DNA of 64,000 bases from Mycolicibacterium lacusdiani (GTDB taxonomy: Bacteria; Actinomycetota; Actinomycetes; Mycobacteriales; Mycobacteriaceae): NCBI RefSeq assembly GCF_021916785.1, contig NZ_JAKCFC010000001.1:620001-684000 (forward strand). Direction: 5' to 3'. Below are positions 32,584 to 43,084 of the stretch, piece by piece. Position 1 is the stretch's first letter. Each line of letters starts with the position of its first letter. The notes beneath the pieces were generated by a model. The model saw nothing but the letters and a program-made list of their open reading frames with translations. It searched no databases and was not told the origin of the DNA. The translations under genes and the position numbers were made by a program.

Positions 32584-34310
32584 GTCCACAGAGTGGTACC
32601 TCCAAGCTCGGCGCCAGACTTGCCGCGCAGGGCGACGCGATGGACTCGCGTTACCACCCCTCGGCGGCCGTGCGCCGTCAGCTCAACAAGGTCTTCCCGA
32701 CGCACTGGTCCTTCCTGCTCGGTGAGATCGCGCTGTACAGCTTCATCGTCCTGCTGATCACCGGCGTGTGGCTCACCCTGTTCTTCGACCCGTCCATGGC
32801 CGAGGTGACCTACGAGGGCGTCTACCAGCCCCTCAACGGCGTGCAGATGTCCCGTGCCTACGCATCGGCGCTCGACATCAGCTTCGAGGTTCGTGGCGGT
32901 CTGTTCGTCCGGCAGGTCCACCACTGGGCGGCGCTGCTGTTCGCGGCGTCGATCATGGTCCACCTGGCCCGCATCTTCTTCACCGGCGCCTTCCGCAGGC
33001 CGCGTGAGGCGAACTGGGTCATCGGCTCTTTGCTGCTGATCCTGGCCATGTTCGAGGGCTTCTTCGGTTACTCGCTGCCCGACGACCTGCTGTCGGGCAC
33101 CGGCATCCGCGCCGCCCTCTCCGGCATCACGATGAGCCTCCCGGTCATCGGCACCTGGATGCACTGGGCGTTGTTCGGCGGCGACTTCCCGGGCACGATC
33201 CTGATCCCGCGGCTCTACGCCCTGCACATCCTGCTGCTGCCCGGCATCATGCTGGCGCTCATCGGAGCCCATCTCGCGCTGGTGTGGTTCCAGAAGCACA
33301 CGCAGTTCCCCGGCCCCGGCCGGACCGAGAAGAACGTGGTCGGCGTCCGCGTCATGCCCGTCTTCGCGGTCAAGTCCGGCGCGTTCTTCGCGATGACGGT
33401 CGGCATCCTCGGCCTGATGGGCGGTCTGCTGCAGATCAACCCGGTCTGGGTGTTGGGTCCGTACAAGCCATCTCAGGTCTCGGCCGGTAGCCAGCCCGAC
33501 TTCTACATGATGTGGACCGACGGCCTGATCCGCCTGTGGCCGGCGTGGGAGTTCTACCCCTTCGGGCACACGATTCCGCAGCCGGTCTGGATCGCCGTCC
33601 TGATGGGCCTGATCCTCGGCCTGCTGGTCGTGTATCCGTTCCTGGAGAAGCGGTGGTCCGGCGACACTGCACACCACAATCTGCTGCAGCGTCCGCGTGA
33701 CGCACCGGTCCGTACGGCCATCGGCGCCATGGCGATTGCGTTCTACATCGTGCTGACCTTCGCGTGCATGAACGACATCATCGCGCTGAAGTTCCACATC
33801 TCGCTGAATGCGACGACGTGGATCGGCCGCATCGGCATGGTGGTGCTGCCTGCGATCGTGTACTTCCTGACGTACCGGTGGTGTGTCGGGCTGCAGCGCA
33901 GTGACCGTGCGGTTCTCGAGCACGGCATCGAGACCGGCATCATCAAGCGTCTGCCGCACGGCGCCTACATCGAGCTGCACCAGCCGCTCGGCCCGGTCGA
34001 CGACCACGGTCACCCGATCCCGCTCGAGTACCAGGGTGCCGCTCTGCCGAAGAAGATGAACAAGCTGGGCTCCGGTGGTGCGACCGGTACCGGTGGCTTC
34101 CTGTTCCCGGACCCCGCGTCGGAGAGCGCTGCCGTCACCGCGGCCGCACACGCCTCCGAGCATCGGGCGCTGGTGGCGCTCAAGGAGTACCAGGACGAGG
34201 AGTACGGCTCCAACGGCCACGCCACCAACGGCCACGGGACCAACGGTCACGGCACCAACGGCCATGGGTCCAACGGCAATGGCAACGGCTCGTCGAACGG
34301 TCATCACTAG
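32580..34310 (+). CDS. qcrB: QcrB, cytochrome b subunit of the bc1 complex
   Basis: Cytochrome b of 576 residues with eight to nine membrane helices; it holds both b hemes and the menaquinol sites and is the target of the drug class that includes telacebec. Heme-ligand histidines show in [23 protein letters not shown] and [23 protein letters not shown]; the Qo motif is [18 protein letters not shown]. An actinobacterial C-terminal cytoplasmic extension ends in an unusual Asn-Gly-His-rich tail ([20 protein letters not shown]). It is the last gene of its operon, followed by a hairpin with a T tract. Confidence 0.95.
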   Translation: MSPQSGTSKLGARLAAQGDAMDSRYHPSAAVRRQLNKVFPTHWSFLLGEIALYSFIVLLITGVWLTLFFDPSMAEVTYEGVYQPLNGVQMSRAYASALDISFEVRGGLFVRQVHHWAALLFAASIMVHLARIFFTGAFRRPREANWVIGSLLLILAMFEGFFGYSLPDDLLSGTGIRAALSGITMSLPVIGTWMHWALFGGDFPGTILIPRLYALHILLLPGIMLALIGAHLALVWFQKHTQFPGPGRTEKNVVGVRVMPVFAVKSGAFFAMTVGILGLMGGLLQINPVWVLGPYKPSQVSAGSQPDFYMMWTDGLIRLWPAWEFYPFGHTIPQPVWIAVLMGLILGLLVVYPFLEKRWSGDTAHHNLLQRPRDAPVRTAIGAMAIAFYIVLTFACMNDIIALKFHISLNATTWIGRIGMVVLPAIVYFLTYRWCVGLQRSDRAVLEHGIETGIIKRLPHGAYIELHQPLGPVDDHGHPIPLEYQGAALPKKMNKLGSGGATGTGGFLFPDPASESAAVTAAAHASEHRALVALKEYQDEEYGSNGHATNGHGTNGHGTNGHGSNGNGNGSSNGHH

Positions 34311-34333
34311 ACAGCTCGACTAGCACTTCATCG

Positions 34334-34386
34334 AACTGCGGTGGGGGTCGTGAACCGGACAGGTTCACGACCCCCATCGCAGTTTT
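34334..34386 (+). terminator. Strong hairpin terminator after qcrB (first palindrome)
   Basis: A 22-base arm at 34334-34355 pairs with 34363-34384 (one G-U pair) around a seven-base loop and is followed by TTTT. The stem is far longer than needed for termination, and its arms are related in sequence to those of a second palindrome 110 bases downstream. Confidence 0.8.
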
Positions 34387-34446
34387 GAACGTATAGAGGG
34401 CTGCGACGGCGCACGAGTCCGGCGACGGCAGTGACGCGCACTCCGT

Positions 34447-34503
34447 CGAGACTGCAGTCAGGGTCGTAAACCACGCCGAATCACGACCCTCACCGCAGTC
34501 TCG
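34447..34503. repeat. Second related palindrome between qcrB and the Rv2197c homologue
   Basis: Arms at 34447-34467 and 34483-34503 form an imperfect stem: CGAGACTGC pairs with GCAGTCTCG, and AGGGTCGT with ACGACCCT, separated by a few mismatches. No T tract follows on either strand. All four arms in this intergenic region fit a shared core close to RACTGCRGTSRGGGTCGTRAAC. It may end transcription of the convergent minus-strand operon or be a small repeated element. Confidence 0.65.
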
Positions 34504-34530
34504 GCGCCTCTAGGGGCCGGCGGGCAGCCC

Positions 34531-35196
34531 CTAAGCCAGGACCGAACGCAGCCGGCGCAGGAAGAACACCGGGATGGCCGGCATCGCCACGACGACGAGC
34601 CCCGCCAGGCCGTAGGCGATCCAGGCCGGGGTGTCGTGATCGGTCGCAGTCAGGTACGTCGCGACGCCGATCAGCGTGGCGGCCGCACCCATCGCCGCGG
34701 CGATGCCCGCAGGGCAGCGCAGGAAGATTCGTTCGACCGCCGCGGTTGGGAAGCCGACCCGGCTGCTCGCCGGCGGCGGCATTGACTGCCGCCTAATGGT
34801 GGGAGCGCCGGGCGCCCGCAGATTCGTCGTGGCGACCGGATCGCCGAACGCCCCACCCGTTCTGTCGGAACGCGGGGCGGCAGCCTCGGGCGTGGCCGCG
34901 TCGCCGGTCTGGCCCTCGAGTGCGGCGCGGCGAGCGCGGATCAGCAGTGGCACGGCGGCGACGATGACGATCAACGACACGGCGATCACCGCGTAGAGCA
35001 GCCACGGCGTGTCGGCTTCTCCCCCACTGCCCGAGTCGGCACCACCGAGTTTGGACAGGGCCACGACGGCCGCGACGCCTGCACCCAGAGCGGTCAGCCA
35101 CAGGGCCGCCGCAGCACCAAGGAAGATGCGGTCGGTCGTGTCGAGCGACTCGGGGTTCAGCCGCGAGTTGCCGTCGGCGCGAATGTCATTGGTCAT
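34531..35196 (-). CDS. Membrane protein (Rv2197c homologue)
   Basis: Protein of 221 residues with four membrane helices in two pairs: about 25-50 and 67-88, then 160-180 and 190-212, joined by a Pro/Ala/Arg-rich cytoplasmic loop (TTNLRAPGAPTIRRQSMPPPA). It begins [27 protein letters not shown]. Function is unknown. The ATG at 35196 shares one base with the mmpS3 TGA (TGATG), so it is translated after mmpS3 in the mmpS3-Rv2197c pair. It faces qcrB across the palindrome region. Confidence 0.85.
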   Translation of the reverse strand: MTNDIRADGNSRLNPESLDTTDRIFLGAAAALWLTALGAGVAAVVALSKLGGADSGSGGEADTPWLLYAVIAVSLIVIVAAVPLLIRARRAALEGQTGDAATPEAAAPRSDRTGGAFGDPVATTNLRAPGAPTIRRQSMPPPASSRVGFPTAAVERIFLRCPAGIAAAMGAAATLIGVATYLTATDHDTPAWIAYGLAGLVVVAMPAIPVFFLRRLRSVLA

Positions 35197-36032
35197 CAGC
35201 AGCTGGTCTGCCAATCGTTGGTCTGTGACGAAGCGATCGTCTGGCCGTCGCTGGTGGTGATGGAGCAGTTGAGCTTCGACAGCCGCAGCAGGCTCGAGGC
35301 CTGCACGGAGCCGAACTCCGACATCGAGATCGGGGTGACCGTCAGCGACCACGGGATGTATACGTTCTGCTGGGTGCGCTGCCGGCCCGAGGCGTCGGTG
35401 TAGGTCACCGAGATGCGGTCGAGCGGTGCCTTCGTCCCGGTCACGGTGTAGGTGATGAACCGGGGACCCGCGGGTGCGGTCGTGGTGGCCGGCGGGGGCG
35501 GAGGCGGAGGCGGTGCCTCGACCGGCGGAGGCGGTGCCTCGACCGGCGGTGGCGGTGGCGGCTCGCTCGACGGCGGGGGTGGCGGGGGCGGCGGCTCGCT
35601 GGTGGGCGGAGGCGGCGGTGGCGGCGGCGTGGTCGTGGTGGTCGTGGTCGTCGTCGTGAACTCGTCCTGGACCGGCGGACCCGAACTGGTCGTCGTCGTC
35701 GCGGGGTTGGCGAGATCGGTGCTGTCGGTGCGAGCGACCAGCAGCGTGACGGACACGACGAGTGCGATGGCGGCGACGATCGCGACGACGCCCACTACCC
35801 AGGGCCACTTGGGCGGTTCCTGGTCGATGGGTGGGGTCGGCGCCGCCGGGTCGTAGGAGTCGTAGTCGTAGAGACCGGTGTCCGGCGGCATGTACGGGCC
35901 AGCGGTGAACTGTTCGGATTCGGGGGCGGAGTACGCCCGCGAGTAGATCTCCGTCTCACCGGTGGCGGGTACGTCACGTCCCGGTTCTTCCGGAGTCGAA
36001 GATTCCGGTCCAGGGGGATTCGGCCCGCTCAT
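35196..36032 (-). CDS. mmpS3: MmpS3, proline-rich MmpS-family membrane protein
   Basis: Protein of 278 residues. An acidic, Tyr-rich cytoplasmic N-terminus is followed by one membrane helix at about 78-99 ([21 protein letters not shown]), a low-complexity stretch of about ten Thr then Pro runs broken by SSEP and VEAP at about 125-185, and a C-terminal MmpS beta domain ([38 protein letters not shown]). MmpS proteins usually partner MmpL transporters, but no mmpL is nearby; MmpS3 is the known unlinked member. GAGGACAGG precedes ATG 36032. Runs of C on the plus strand mark the Pro stretch. Confidence 0.92.
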   Translation of the reverse strand: MSGPNPPGPESSTPEEPGRDVPATGETEIYSRAYSAPESEQFTAGPYMPPDTGLYDYDSYDPAAPTPPIDQEPPKWPWVVGVVAIVAAIALVVSVTLLVARTDSTDLANPATTTTSSGPPVQDEFTTTTTTTTTTPPPPPPPPTSEPPPPPPPPSSEPPPPPPVEAPPPPVEAPPPPPPPPATTTAPAGPRFITYTVTGTKAPLDRISVTYTDASGRQRTQQNVYIPWSLTVTPISMSEFGSVQASSLLRLSKLNCSITTSDGQTIASSQTNDWQTSC

Positions 36033-36184
36033 CGCCTGTCCTCTACCAGCCTATCCTTCTCGACTGCTCGATCGGCGATGTCACCGTGACCGACCGCTGC
36101 CCCGGCAACACTACCCAACGCCACTCGTTGGAGGTTCACACGACGCGGCCAGTCGCCCGACTAGCGGTCGTATGGTGACGTGGG

Positions 36185-36604
36185 TCAGTGCTTCTCGACA
36201 CCGGTGTAGTACTCGAAGACGAGTCCCGACACCGTCGCCAGCACGAACACGACACCGGCGACGATCAGCCATGGCAACCACATCGCCAGTCCGACCGCGG
36301 TGACCGATGCGGACAGTGCGATCAGCAGCGGCCACCAGCTGTGCGGGCTGAAGAAGCCCAGCTCACCGGCACCGTCGGCGACCTCTGCGTCCTCGTAGTC
36401 CTCGGGACGCGTGTCGAGGCGCCGCGCGACGAACCGGAAGAACGTCCCGGTGATCAGTGACAGCCCGGTGGTGAGGACGAGCGCGACGAAGCCCGCCCAC
36501 TCGATGCCACCGTTGGCGTAGAGGTAGGTCAGCACGCCGTAGACGACGGCGGCCAATGCGAAGAACGCGGTGAGGAATTCGAACAGCCTGGCTTCGATGT
36601 GCAT
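36185..36604 (-). CDS. ctaF: CtaF, actinobacterial cytochrome c oxidase subunit IV
   Basis: Small membrane subunit of 139 residues of the aa3 oxidase, with four helices in two hairpins ([78 protein letters not shown]). It begins [17 protein letters not shown], the usual family start. It follows ctaC by 15 bases with AGGTAGGGA upstream, so the two oxidase subunits are co-expressed. It is part of the bc1-aa3 supercomplex with the genes at 29.9-34.3 kb. Confidence 0.93.
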   Translation of the reverse strand: MHIEARLFEFLTAFFALAAVVYGVLTYLYANGGIEWAGFVALVLTTGLSLITGTFFRFVARRLDTRPEDYEDAEVADGAGELGFFSPHSWWPLLIALSASVTAVGLAMWLPWLIVAGVVFVLATVSGLVFEYYTGVEKH

Positions 36605-36619
36605 GTGTGTCGTCCCTAC

Positions 36620-37648
36620 CTATCTCGCCTGCGGAGCCTGCTCGCCGCGGCGGGTGTCGAACGGCTTGGTCGTGATGGCCGTGCCCGGCAGCCCGATGGC
36701 CATCATGGCGTCGGCGTTGGTCGCGGTCGGGTTGTCCTGGCGGTACTGGAGGTAGGCCTTGAACTCGTTGGGTTCGACGACGCGAACCTCGAAGTTCATC
36801 ATCGCGTGGTAGCTGCCGCAGTACTCGGTGCAGCGGCCGACGAATGCGCCCGTCTCCTGGATCTCGCTGATCTGGAAGACGTTGTCGGAGTTGTTGGCCT
36901 TGGGGTCCGGCAGCACGTCGCGCTTGAACAGGAACTCCGGGACCCAGAAGCCGTGGATGACGTCGGCGGAGGCGATCTGGAACTCGACGCGCTTGCCCTT
37001 CGGCAGGACCAGGACCGGGATCTCGGTGCTGGTGCCGATCGTCTCGATCTTGTCGAAGTTCAGGTAGCTGCGGTCTTCGGGGTTCATTCCGCGGATGGGT
37101 CCGACGAGTTCCTCGCCGTGTTCGTCGACGCCCTCGGGACGCGACACCATGGCTTCCTTGCGTGCGTCGTCGGCGCCGTCGTAGTCGAGGGTGCCGTCGG
37201 TGAAGGCGATCTTCTGGTAGCCGAACTTCCAGTTCCACTGGAACGCCGTGACGTCGATGACGACCTCGGGGTTCGGCTCCTTGTTCAGCATCTGCTCCTG
37301 CACCACGACGGTGAAGTAGAAGAGCACCGAGATGATGATGAACGGGATGACCGTCAGCGTCAGCTCGAGAGGCATGTTGTAGCCGAACTGGCGGGGCAGC
37401 TCGGTGTCGGTCTTCTTCTTCCGGTGGAAGGCGCTGGTCCAGAAGATCAGTGCGTAGACGATGCCGCCAACGACGATCGCCGCGATGATCGAGCCGATCC
37501 ACAGTTCCCGGTTCAGCTTGCCTTCGGGCGTGATGCCGTTGGGCCAGCCGAGGCCGAGTACTTCGGACCAACTGCAGCCGCTGAGCAGGAGGGTCATCCC
37601 GCCCAGAACCACGGACAACGCCACAAGCTTCAGCCCGCGAGCGGTCAC
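36620..37648 (-). CDS. ctaC: CtaC, cytochrome c oxidase subunit II
   Basis: Subunit II of the aa3 oxidase, 342 residues. The N-terminal signal ends in a lipobox LLLSGC, so it is probably a lipoprotein; two membrane helices follow (about 50-70 and 95-118), then a cupredoxin domain with the CuA ligands in HGFWVPEF and [12 protein letters not shown]. It receives electrons from QcrC. GTG 37648 has AGGAGG at eight bases upstream; the frame extends further up but that part lacks a start signal. TAGTAT at 37704-37709 on the minus strand is a likely -10 box with a leader of about 50 bases. Confidence 0.95.
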   Translation of the reverse strand: MTARGLKLVALSVVLGGMTLLLSGCSWSEVLGLGWPNGITPEGKLNRELWIGSIIAAIVVGGIVYALIFWTSAFHRKKKTDTELPRQFGYNMPLELTLTVIPFIIISVLFYFTVVVQEQMLNKEPNPEVVIDVTAFQWNWKFGYQKIAFTDGTLDYDGADDARKEAMVSRPEGVDEHGEELVGPIRGMNPEDRSYLNFDKIETIGTSTEIPVLVLPKGKRVEFQIASADVIHGFWVPEFLFKRDVLPDPKANNSDNVFQISEIQETGAFVGRCTEYCGSYHAMMNFEVRVVEPNEFKAYLQYRQDNPTATNADAMMAIGLPGTAITTKPFDTRRGEQAPQAR

Positions 37649-37703
37649 GTCGGCGCCTCCTATGAAGTCGGTGGACCGCTGCGCGGTCGGTGAAACCGGG
37701 TGA

Positions 37704-37709
37704 ATACTA
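37704..37709 (-). promoter_or_regulatory. -10 box upstream of ctaC
   Basis: TAGTAT on the minus strand, 55 bases before the ctaC GTG. I see no clear -35. It gives a leader carrying the AGGAGG ribosome-binding site, unlike the leaderless genes around it. Confidence 0.5.
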
Positions 37710-37740
37710 CGCAGCGTAGACCACCCCGTCGGGCAGGAGC

Positions 37741-37795
37741 GAAGCGACCGGGGAATGTTCCGGCGGGCACGGCCGAAGCGACCGGGGGATGTGCC
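37741..37795. repeat. Direct repeat between ctaC and asnB
   Basis: GAAGCGACCGGGG is repeated at 37741-37753 and 37775-37787; the match extends to 21 bases with two differences, and a shorter GAGCGAAGCG follows at 37805-37814. The repeats lie just before the asnB promoter. Confidence 0.6.
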
Positions 37796-37827
37796 TTCGG
37801 GTCGGAGCGAAGCGTTTCGCCATTGGG

Positions 37828-37833
37828 CATACT
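37828..37833 (+). promoter_or_regulatory. -10 box of leaderless asnB
   Basis: CATACT lies six bases before GTG 37840, the same element found before ctaE. Confidence 0.5.
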
Positions 37834-37839
37834 GACGCG

Positions 37840-39783
37840 GTGTGCGGACTCCTGGCCTACCTGACCGACCCGTCCGCCAGCGCCGCAGATGGCCTGGTAG
37901 AGGCGGTATCCGGAGCATCTCACCTGATGCGTCACCGCGGTCCGGACGAGCCCGGCACGTGGGCTGACGACACCTCGGCTCCGAGTGTCGTACTCGGCTT
38001 CAACCGGTTGTCGATCATCGACATCGCGCACAGTCATCAGCCGCTTCGGTGGGGTCCGCCCGAGGCTCCCGATCGCTACGTCCTGGTGTTCAACGGCGAG
38101 ATCTACAACTACCTGGAGCTGCGCGAGGAACTCGCCGCCTCCCATGGCGCCCAGTTCGCCACCGACGGTGACGGCGAGGCGATCGTCGCGGCCTACCACC
38201 ACTGGGGCCCCGCGGCGCTGAACCGGTTGCGGGGCATGTTCGCGTTCACGCTATGGGACACCGTCGCCCAGGAGTTGTTCTGCGCCCGCGATCCGTTCGG
38301 GATCAAGCCGCTGTTCATGGCGACGGGCTCCGGCGGCACGGTGCTGGGCAGCGAGAAGAAGAGCCTGCTGGCCCTCGCGGAGGTCGCGGGTCTGGATCTC
38401 GGCATCGACGAGCGCGCCGTGCAGCACTACACCGTGCTGCAGTACGTGCCCGAGCCCGAGACGCTGCACCGCGGCGTGCGGCGGCTCGAATCCGGGTCCT
38501 ACGTCCGCATCCGGCCCGGCGAGGCGCCGGTGGTGACGCGGTACTTCACGCCCCGATTCGCGCCCATCCCGTTCGTCGCCGGCGAAGAGCAGGCCCGGTA
38601 CGACGAGATCACCGCGGTGCTCGAGGATTCGGTGGCCAAGCACATGCGCGCCGACGTGACGGTCGGTGCGTTCCTGTCGGGCGGCATCGACTCGACGGCC
38701 ATCGCAGCGCTGGCCATGCGCCACAACCCGCGCTTGATCACGTTCACCACCGGGTTCGAGCGGGAGGGGTTCTCCGAGGTCGACGTGGCGGTGGCCTCGG
38801 CCGAGGCGATCGGCGCGCGGCACGTCGCGAAGGTGGTCAGTCAGGCCGAGTTCGTGGCCGCGCTGCCCGAGATCGTCTGGTACCTCGACGAGCCCGTCGC
38901 CGATCCGGCGTTGATCCCGTTGTTCTTCATCGCCAGGGAGGCGCGCAAGCACGTCAAGGTGGTGCTGTCGGGCGAGGGCGCCGACGAGTTGTTCGGTGGA
39001 TACACCATCTATCGGGAGCCGTTGTCCCTCAAGGCGTTCGATTACGTGCCCCGCCCGCTGCGCCGGGGTCTGGGCAAGGCGTCGAGGCCACTGCCCGAGG
39101 GCATGCGGGGCAAGAGCCTGCTGCACCGCGGGTCGCTGACGCTCGAGGAGCGGTACTACGGCAACGCGCGCAGCTTCTCCGACGACCAGTTGCGCGCCAC
39201 GCTGCGCAGGTTCCGTCAGGAGTGGACCCACACCGACGTCACGGGACCGCTCTACGAGGCGTCGGCCGGCTGGGATCCCGTCGCCCGCATGCAGCACGTC
39301 GACCTGTTCACCTGGTTGCGTGGCGACATCCTGGTCAAGGCCGACAAGATGACGATGGCCAACTCGCTGGAACTGCGCGTGCCGTTCCTCGATCCGGAGG
39401 TGTTCGCGGTCGCCTCACGGCTGCCGTTCGAGCAGAAGATCACCCGCGCCACGACGAAGTACGCGCTGCGCCGCGCGCTGGAACCGGTCGTTCCCGCTCA
39501 CGTGCTGAACCGGCCGAAGCTCGGCTTCCCGGTGCCCATCCGGCACTGGCTGCGTGCCGGCGAGCTACTCGACTGGTCGTACGCGATGGTGGCCGCGTCG
39601 CAGGCCGGTGACCTCGTCGACGTCGCGACCGTGCGCCGCATGCTCGACGAACACCGCAGTGGCGTCAGCGATCACAGCCGCCGGCTGTGGACGGTGCTGA
39701 TCTTCATGCTGTGGCACGCGATCTTCGTCGAGGGCAGCGTGACCCCGGACATCAAGGAACCGCACTACCCGGTGCAGCTCTAG
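37840..39783 (+). CDS. asnB: AsnB, glutamine-dependent asparagine synthetase/amidotransferase
   Basis: Class II glutamine amidotransferase of 647 residues. The N-terminal domain must expose Cys2 after Met removal, and the sequence reads [10 protein letters not shown] from GTG 37840, which settles the start against an in-frame upstream codon. [22 protein letters not shown] and DGEA are glutaminase motifs; [10 protein letters not shown] is the PP-loop of the synthetase domain and [17 protein letters not shown] follows. In mycobacteria this protein amidates the meso-DAP of peptidoglycan or makes asparagine; the sequence alone does not decide. It ends ten bases from the convergent adenosine kinase gene. 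Confidence 0.93.
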   Translation: MCGLLAYLTDPSASAADGLVEAVSGASHLMRHRGPDEPGTWADDTSAPSVVLGFNRLSIIDIAHSHQPLRWGPPEAPDRYVLVFNGEIYNYLELREELAASHGAQFATDGDGEAIVAAYHHWGPAALNRLRGMFAFTLWDTVAQELFCARDPFGIKPLFMATGSGGTVLGSEKKSLLALAEVAGLDLGIDERAVQHYTVLQYVPEPETLHRGVRRLESGSYVRIRPGEAPVVTRYFTPRFAPIPFVAGEEQARYDEITAVLEDSVAKHMRADVTVGAFLSGGIDSTAIAALAMRHNPRLITFTTGFEREGFSEVDVAVASAEAIGARHVAKVVSQAEFVAALPEIVWYLDEPVADPALIPLFFIAREARKHVKVVLSGEGADELFGGYTIYREPLSLKAFDYVPRPLRRGLGKASRPLPEGMRGKSLLHRGSLTLEERYYGNARSFSDDQLRATLRRFRQEWTHTDVTGPLYEASAGWDPVARMQHVDLFTWLRGDILVKADKMTMANSLELRVPFLDPEVFAVASRLPFEQKITRATTKYALRRALEPVVPAHVLNRPKLGFPVPIRHWLRAGELLDWSYAMVAASQAGDLVDVATVRRMLDEHRSGVSDHSRRLWTVLIFMLWHAIFVEGSVTPDIKEPHYPVQL

Positions 39784-39793
39784 GTAACCCGAA

Positions 39794-40804
<1,011 letters not shown>

Positions 40805-40871
40805 CTACGGAAACCCGCACGAGCATTGCTTTCATGGAGCGGGCAGGTCGGTGCGCTAGCCTAACAACGTC

Positions 40872-41501
40872 ATGGCCGGCCCATTCCCGTACCCCGATTC
40901 GTCGTCCCAGCAGCCGATGATGCCGCCCGGCGGCCTCTATCCGCCGCCTCCGCAGGGCTACCCGGGGCAGGTGCCTTCGCCGTATCCCGGGGCGCTGCCG
41001 CCGCCGGTCCCGTATCCGAAGCGCAAGCGTCCGCTCAAGTGGATCGGCCTCGCCGTCCTGGCTGTCGCGGTCATCGGCGCGGTGGTGGCGGCCCTCGTGC
41101 TCGTCGGCCGCGACGACGGCGCCTCGGACGTCGCGTTGACGCCGGATCGCGCAAGGTCGGCCATCCAGGACTACGTCAACGCCCTCACCGACGGCGACGA
41201 CGAGACCATTGCGCGCAACGCGTCGTGCGGTCTGTTCGACGACATCAAGGACCGCCAAGCGGACATGGCCCTGGCCAATCTCGCCAGCGACGCGTTCCGC
41301 AGGCAGTACGAGAGCGCTGAGGTCTCGTCGATCGACCGGATCGTGACGTGGTCGCCGAATCAGGCCCAGGTGTTGTTCACCATGCAGGTGGAGGCGGCGC
41401 GCACGCCGGGTGGCGCGGAGCGTCAGGCGGTCGCGCAGATCCTGACCCAGGGCGACGACGTGCTCGTCTGCTCCTACCTACCAAGAACGGGCCAGTTCTA
41501 G
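40872..41501 (+). CDS. Proline-rich membrane-anchored protein (Rv2203 homologue)
   Basis: Protein of 209 residues. A Pro/Tyr/Gly-rich cytoplasmic N-terminus (about 1-55) is followed by one membrane helix (LKWIGLAVLAVAVIGAVVAALVLVG) and an extracytoplasmic alpha/beta domain of the NTF2-like type (DRARSAIQDYVNALTDGDDETIARNASCGLFDDI). Function is unknown; the layout resembles the many Rv0361-like membrane proteins of mycobacteria. ATG 40872 follows TAGCCT by nine bases, so the leader would be very short. The last codons and stop form part of a terminator-like palindrome. Confidence 0.83.
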   Translation: MAGPFPYPDSSSQQPMMPPGGLYPPPPQGYPGQVPSPYPGALPPPVPYPKRKRPLKWIGLAVLAVAVIGAVVAALVLVGRDDGASDVALTPDRARSAIQDYVNALTDGDDETIARNASCGLFDDIKDRQADMALANLASDAFRRQYESAEVSSIDRIVTWSPNQAQVLFTMQVEAARTPGGAERQAVAQILTQGDDVLVCSYLPRTGQF

Positions 41502-41513
41502 GAACTGGCCCGT
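41487..41513. terminator. Perfect palindrome enclosing the Rv2203 stop codon
   Basis: ACGGGCCAGTTC at 41487-41498 and its exact complement at 41502-41513 enclose the TAG stop as a three-base loop. It lies between two convergent genes, 17 bases from the stop of the A-type carrier gene, and could end transcription in both directions. There is no T tract. Confidence 0.65.
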
Positions 41514-41529
41514 CTGGTGGTGAATCAGA

Positions 41530-41886
41530 TCAGTTGAACGAGTCGCCGCAGGCGCAGGAGCCCGTGGCGTTCGGGTTGTCGATCGTGAAGCCCTGCTTCT
41601 CGATGGTGTCGACGAAGTCGATCACGGCACCCTGGATGTAGGGCGCGCTCATCCGGTCGACAGTCAGGCCGACGCCACCGAACTCGGTGGTCAGGTCGCC
41701 GTCGAGCGTGCGGTCGTCGAAGAACAGGTTGTAGCGCAGGCCTGCGCAGCCGCCCGGCTGCACGGCGATGCGCAGCGCGAGGTCGTCGCGACCCTCCTGG
41801 TCCAGCAGCGCCTTCGCCTTGGCTGCCGCGGCGTCGGTCAGGGTCGCACCGTGGGTCGTCGTGGCGGTTTCGTTCTGAACAGTCAT
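41530..41886 (-). CDS. erpA: A-type Fe-S carrier (ErpA/HesB family, Rv2204c homologue)
   Basis: Iron-sulfur cluster insertion protein of 118 residues. The three conserved cysteines are visible: Cys in GGCAGLRYNLFF and the C-terminal CACGDSF pair. It delivers clusters to apo-enzymes; likely clients in this window include LipA and QcrA, but that is inference. ATG 41886 has AGGGAG about six bases upstream. It is 58 bases downstream of the glycerate kinase start, in the opposite direction from Rv2203. Confidence 0.9.
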   Translation of the reverse strand: MTVQNETATTTHGATLTDAAAAKAKALLDQEGRDDLALRIAVQPGGCAGLRYNLFFDDRTLDGDLTTEFGGVGLTVDRMSAPYIQGAVIDFVDTIEKQGFTIDNPNATGSCACGDSFN

Positions 41887-41944
41887 TGCATCTCCCTGTG
41901 CATCGTCATGCGTCAGTCTTCTTCAACGGTACCTCCTCGGACCG

Positions 41945-43027
41945 CTATTCCCCGCCAGTCGCGTCCCGTTCTGCAGCCGTTGCCCGGGCCAGGCCCTCGA
42001 GCTGGTTGGCCGCATCGTCGATGGCCCGCTGCACGGACCCGGCGAAGTCGGTGATCGAGCGCGCACCGCCCACCCCTGCGGCCGCGAGTTCCTCGGCGGA
42101 CAGCGTGACCTGGCCCGCCAGCACCAGCACCTCGGTCCTGGCGGGGTCGGCCATGCCGGTCAGCGCGCTGACGACCTTGCCGTGCAGTGACTGGTCGTCG
42201 AAGCGGCCTTCGCCGGTGATGATGAGGTCGGCGGCGGCCACGTCATCGGCGAGGCCGGTGAAGTCGGCGATCACGGCCGCCCCGGATGCGCGCCTGGCGC
42301 CCAGCGCGAGCAGCGCCGCGCCCAGTCCGCCCGCGGCGCCTGCGCCCGCCTCGACGGCCACGTCGCGGCCCGCGACGGCGTTCAGCTCGGTGGCCCAGTC
42401 GGCGAGCCGACGTTCGAGGACCGCCACGGTGTCGGGATCGGCGCCCTTCTGGGGTCCGAAGACCGCCGCCGCGCCCATCGGCCCGAGCAGCGGGTGTTCG
42501 ACGTCGGTGGCGGCGATCAGCTCGATGCCGGCCAGCCGGTCGCGGGCGGTGGACAGCCCGCCGAGCGCGTCGACCAGGCCGCGGCCCCCGTCGGTGCAGC
42601 CGCTGCCCCCGAGGCCGACGACGATGCGCGTGGCACCCGCGGTGATCGCGGCATCGACGAGCTGCCCGACTCCCCTGCTGTGCGCGGCGAGCGCGGTCTC
42701 GACGGTGGGCGGCCCGCCGAGCAGCGCGAGACCGCAGGCCTGCGCGCACTCGACGTATGCGGTGTCGCTCGCCTCCTCGAAGACCCAGTGTGCGGTGACG
42801 TCGTCGCTCAGGGGTCCGCTGACCTGGGCCGTGCGCAGACCGCCGAGCCGACTGGCCAGCACGTCGACGAAGCCGGGTCCGCCGTCGGACTGGGGCGCCG
42901 ATACGAGCTGATCGGTGGGCCGGGCCGCACCCCAGCCCCGGGCGATGGCGGTGGCGGCCTCGACCGCGGTGAGGCTGTCGCCGAAACAGTCCGGCGCGAC
43001 CAGGACGCGCAAGGCAGATGACGTCAT
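41945..43027 (-). CDS. Glycerate kinase (GckA/GlxK family, Rv2205c homologue)
   Basis: Kinase of 360 residues for D-glycerate in serine/glyoxylate metabolism. Family segments are [61 protein letters not shown] and [19 protein letters not shown]. Start ATG 43027 follows TAACCT by six bases, so it is leaderless. It is divergent from Rv2206 with only 57 bases between starts. Confidence 0.9.
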   Translation of the reverse strand: MTSSALRVLVAPDCFGDSLTAVEAATAIARGWGAARPTDQLVSAPQSDGGPGFVDVLASRLGGLRTAQVSGPLSDDVTAHWVFEEASDTAYVECAQACGLALLGGPPTVETALAAHSRGVGQLVDAAITAGATRIVVGLGGSGCTDGGRGLVDALGGLSTARDRLAGIELIAATDVEHPLLGPMGAAAVFGPQKGADPDTVAVLERRLADWATELNAVAGRDVAVEAGAGAAGGLGAALLALGARRASGAAVIADFTGLADDVAAADLIITGEGRFDDQSLHGKVVSALTGMADPARTEVLVLAGQVTLSAEELAAAGVGGARSITDFAGSVQRAIDDAANQLEGLARATAAERDATGGE

Positions 43028-43033
43028 GCCAGC

Positions 43034-43039
43034 AGGTTA
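43034..43039 (-). promoter_or_regulatory. -10 box of leaderless glycerate kinase gene
   Basis: TAACCT on the minus strand, six bases before ATG 43027. Confidence 0.55.
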
Positions 43040-43071
43040 AGGCTCCCGAACCGGCGGCGCATCGGCTGAAG

Positions 43072-43077
43072 TAACCT
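43072..43077 (+). promoter_or_regulatory. -10 box of leaderless Rv2206 homologue
   Basis: TAACCT, seven bases before GTG 43085. It is identical to the -10 box of the divergent glycerate kinase gene. Confidence 0.6.
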
Positions 43078-43084
43078 TGCGGAC

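Noticed and set aside
35470..35660. Gly/Val-rich plus-strand frame opposite mmpS3
   Set aside because: It is the complement of the Pro/Thr-coding repeat in mmpS3, not a PE/PPE-type gene.
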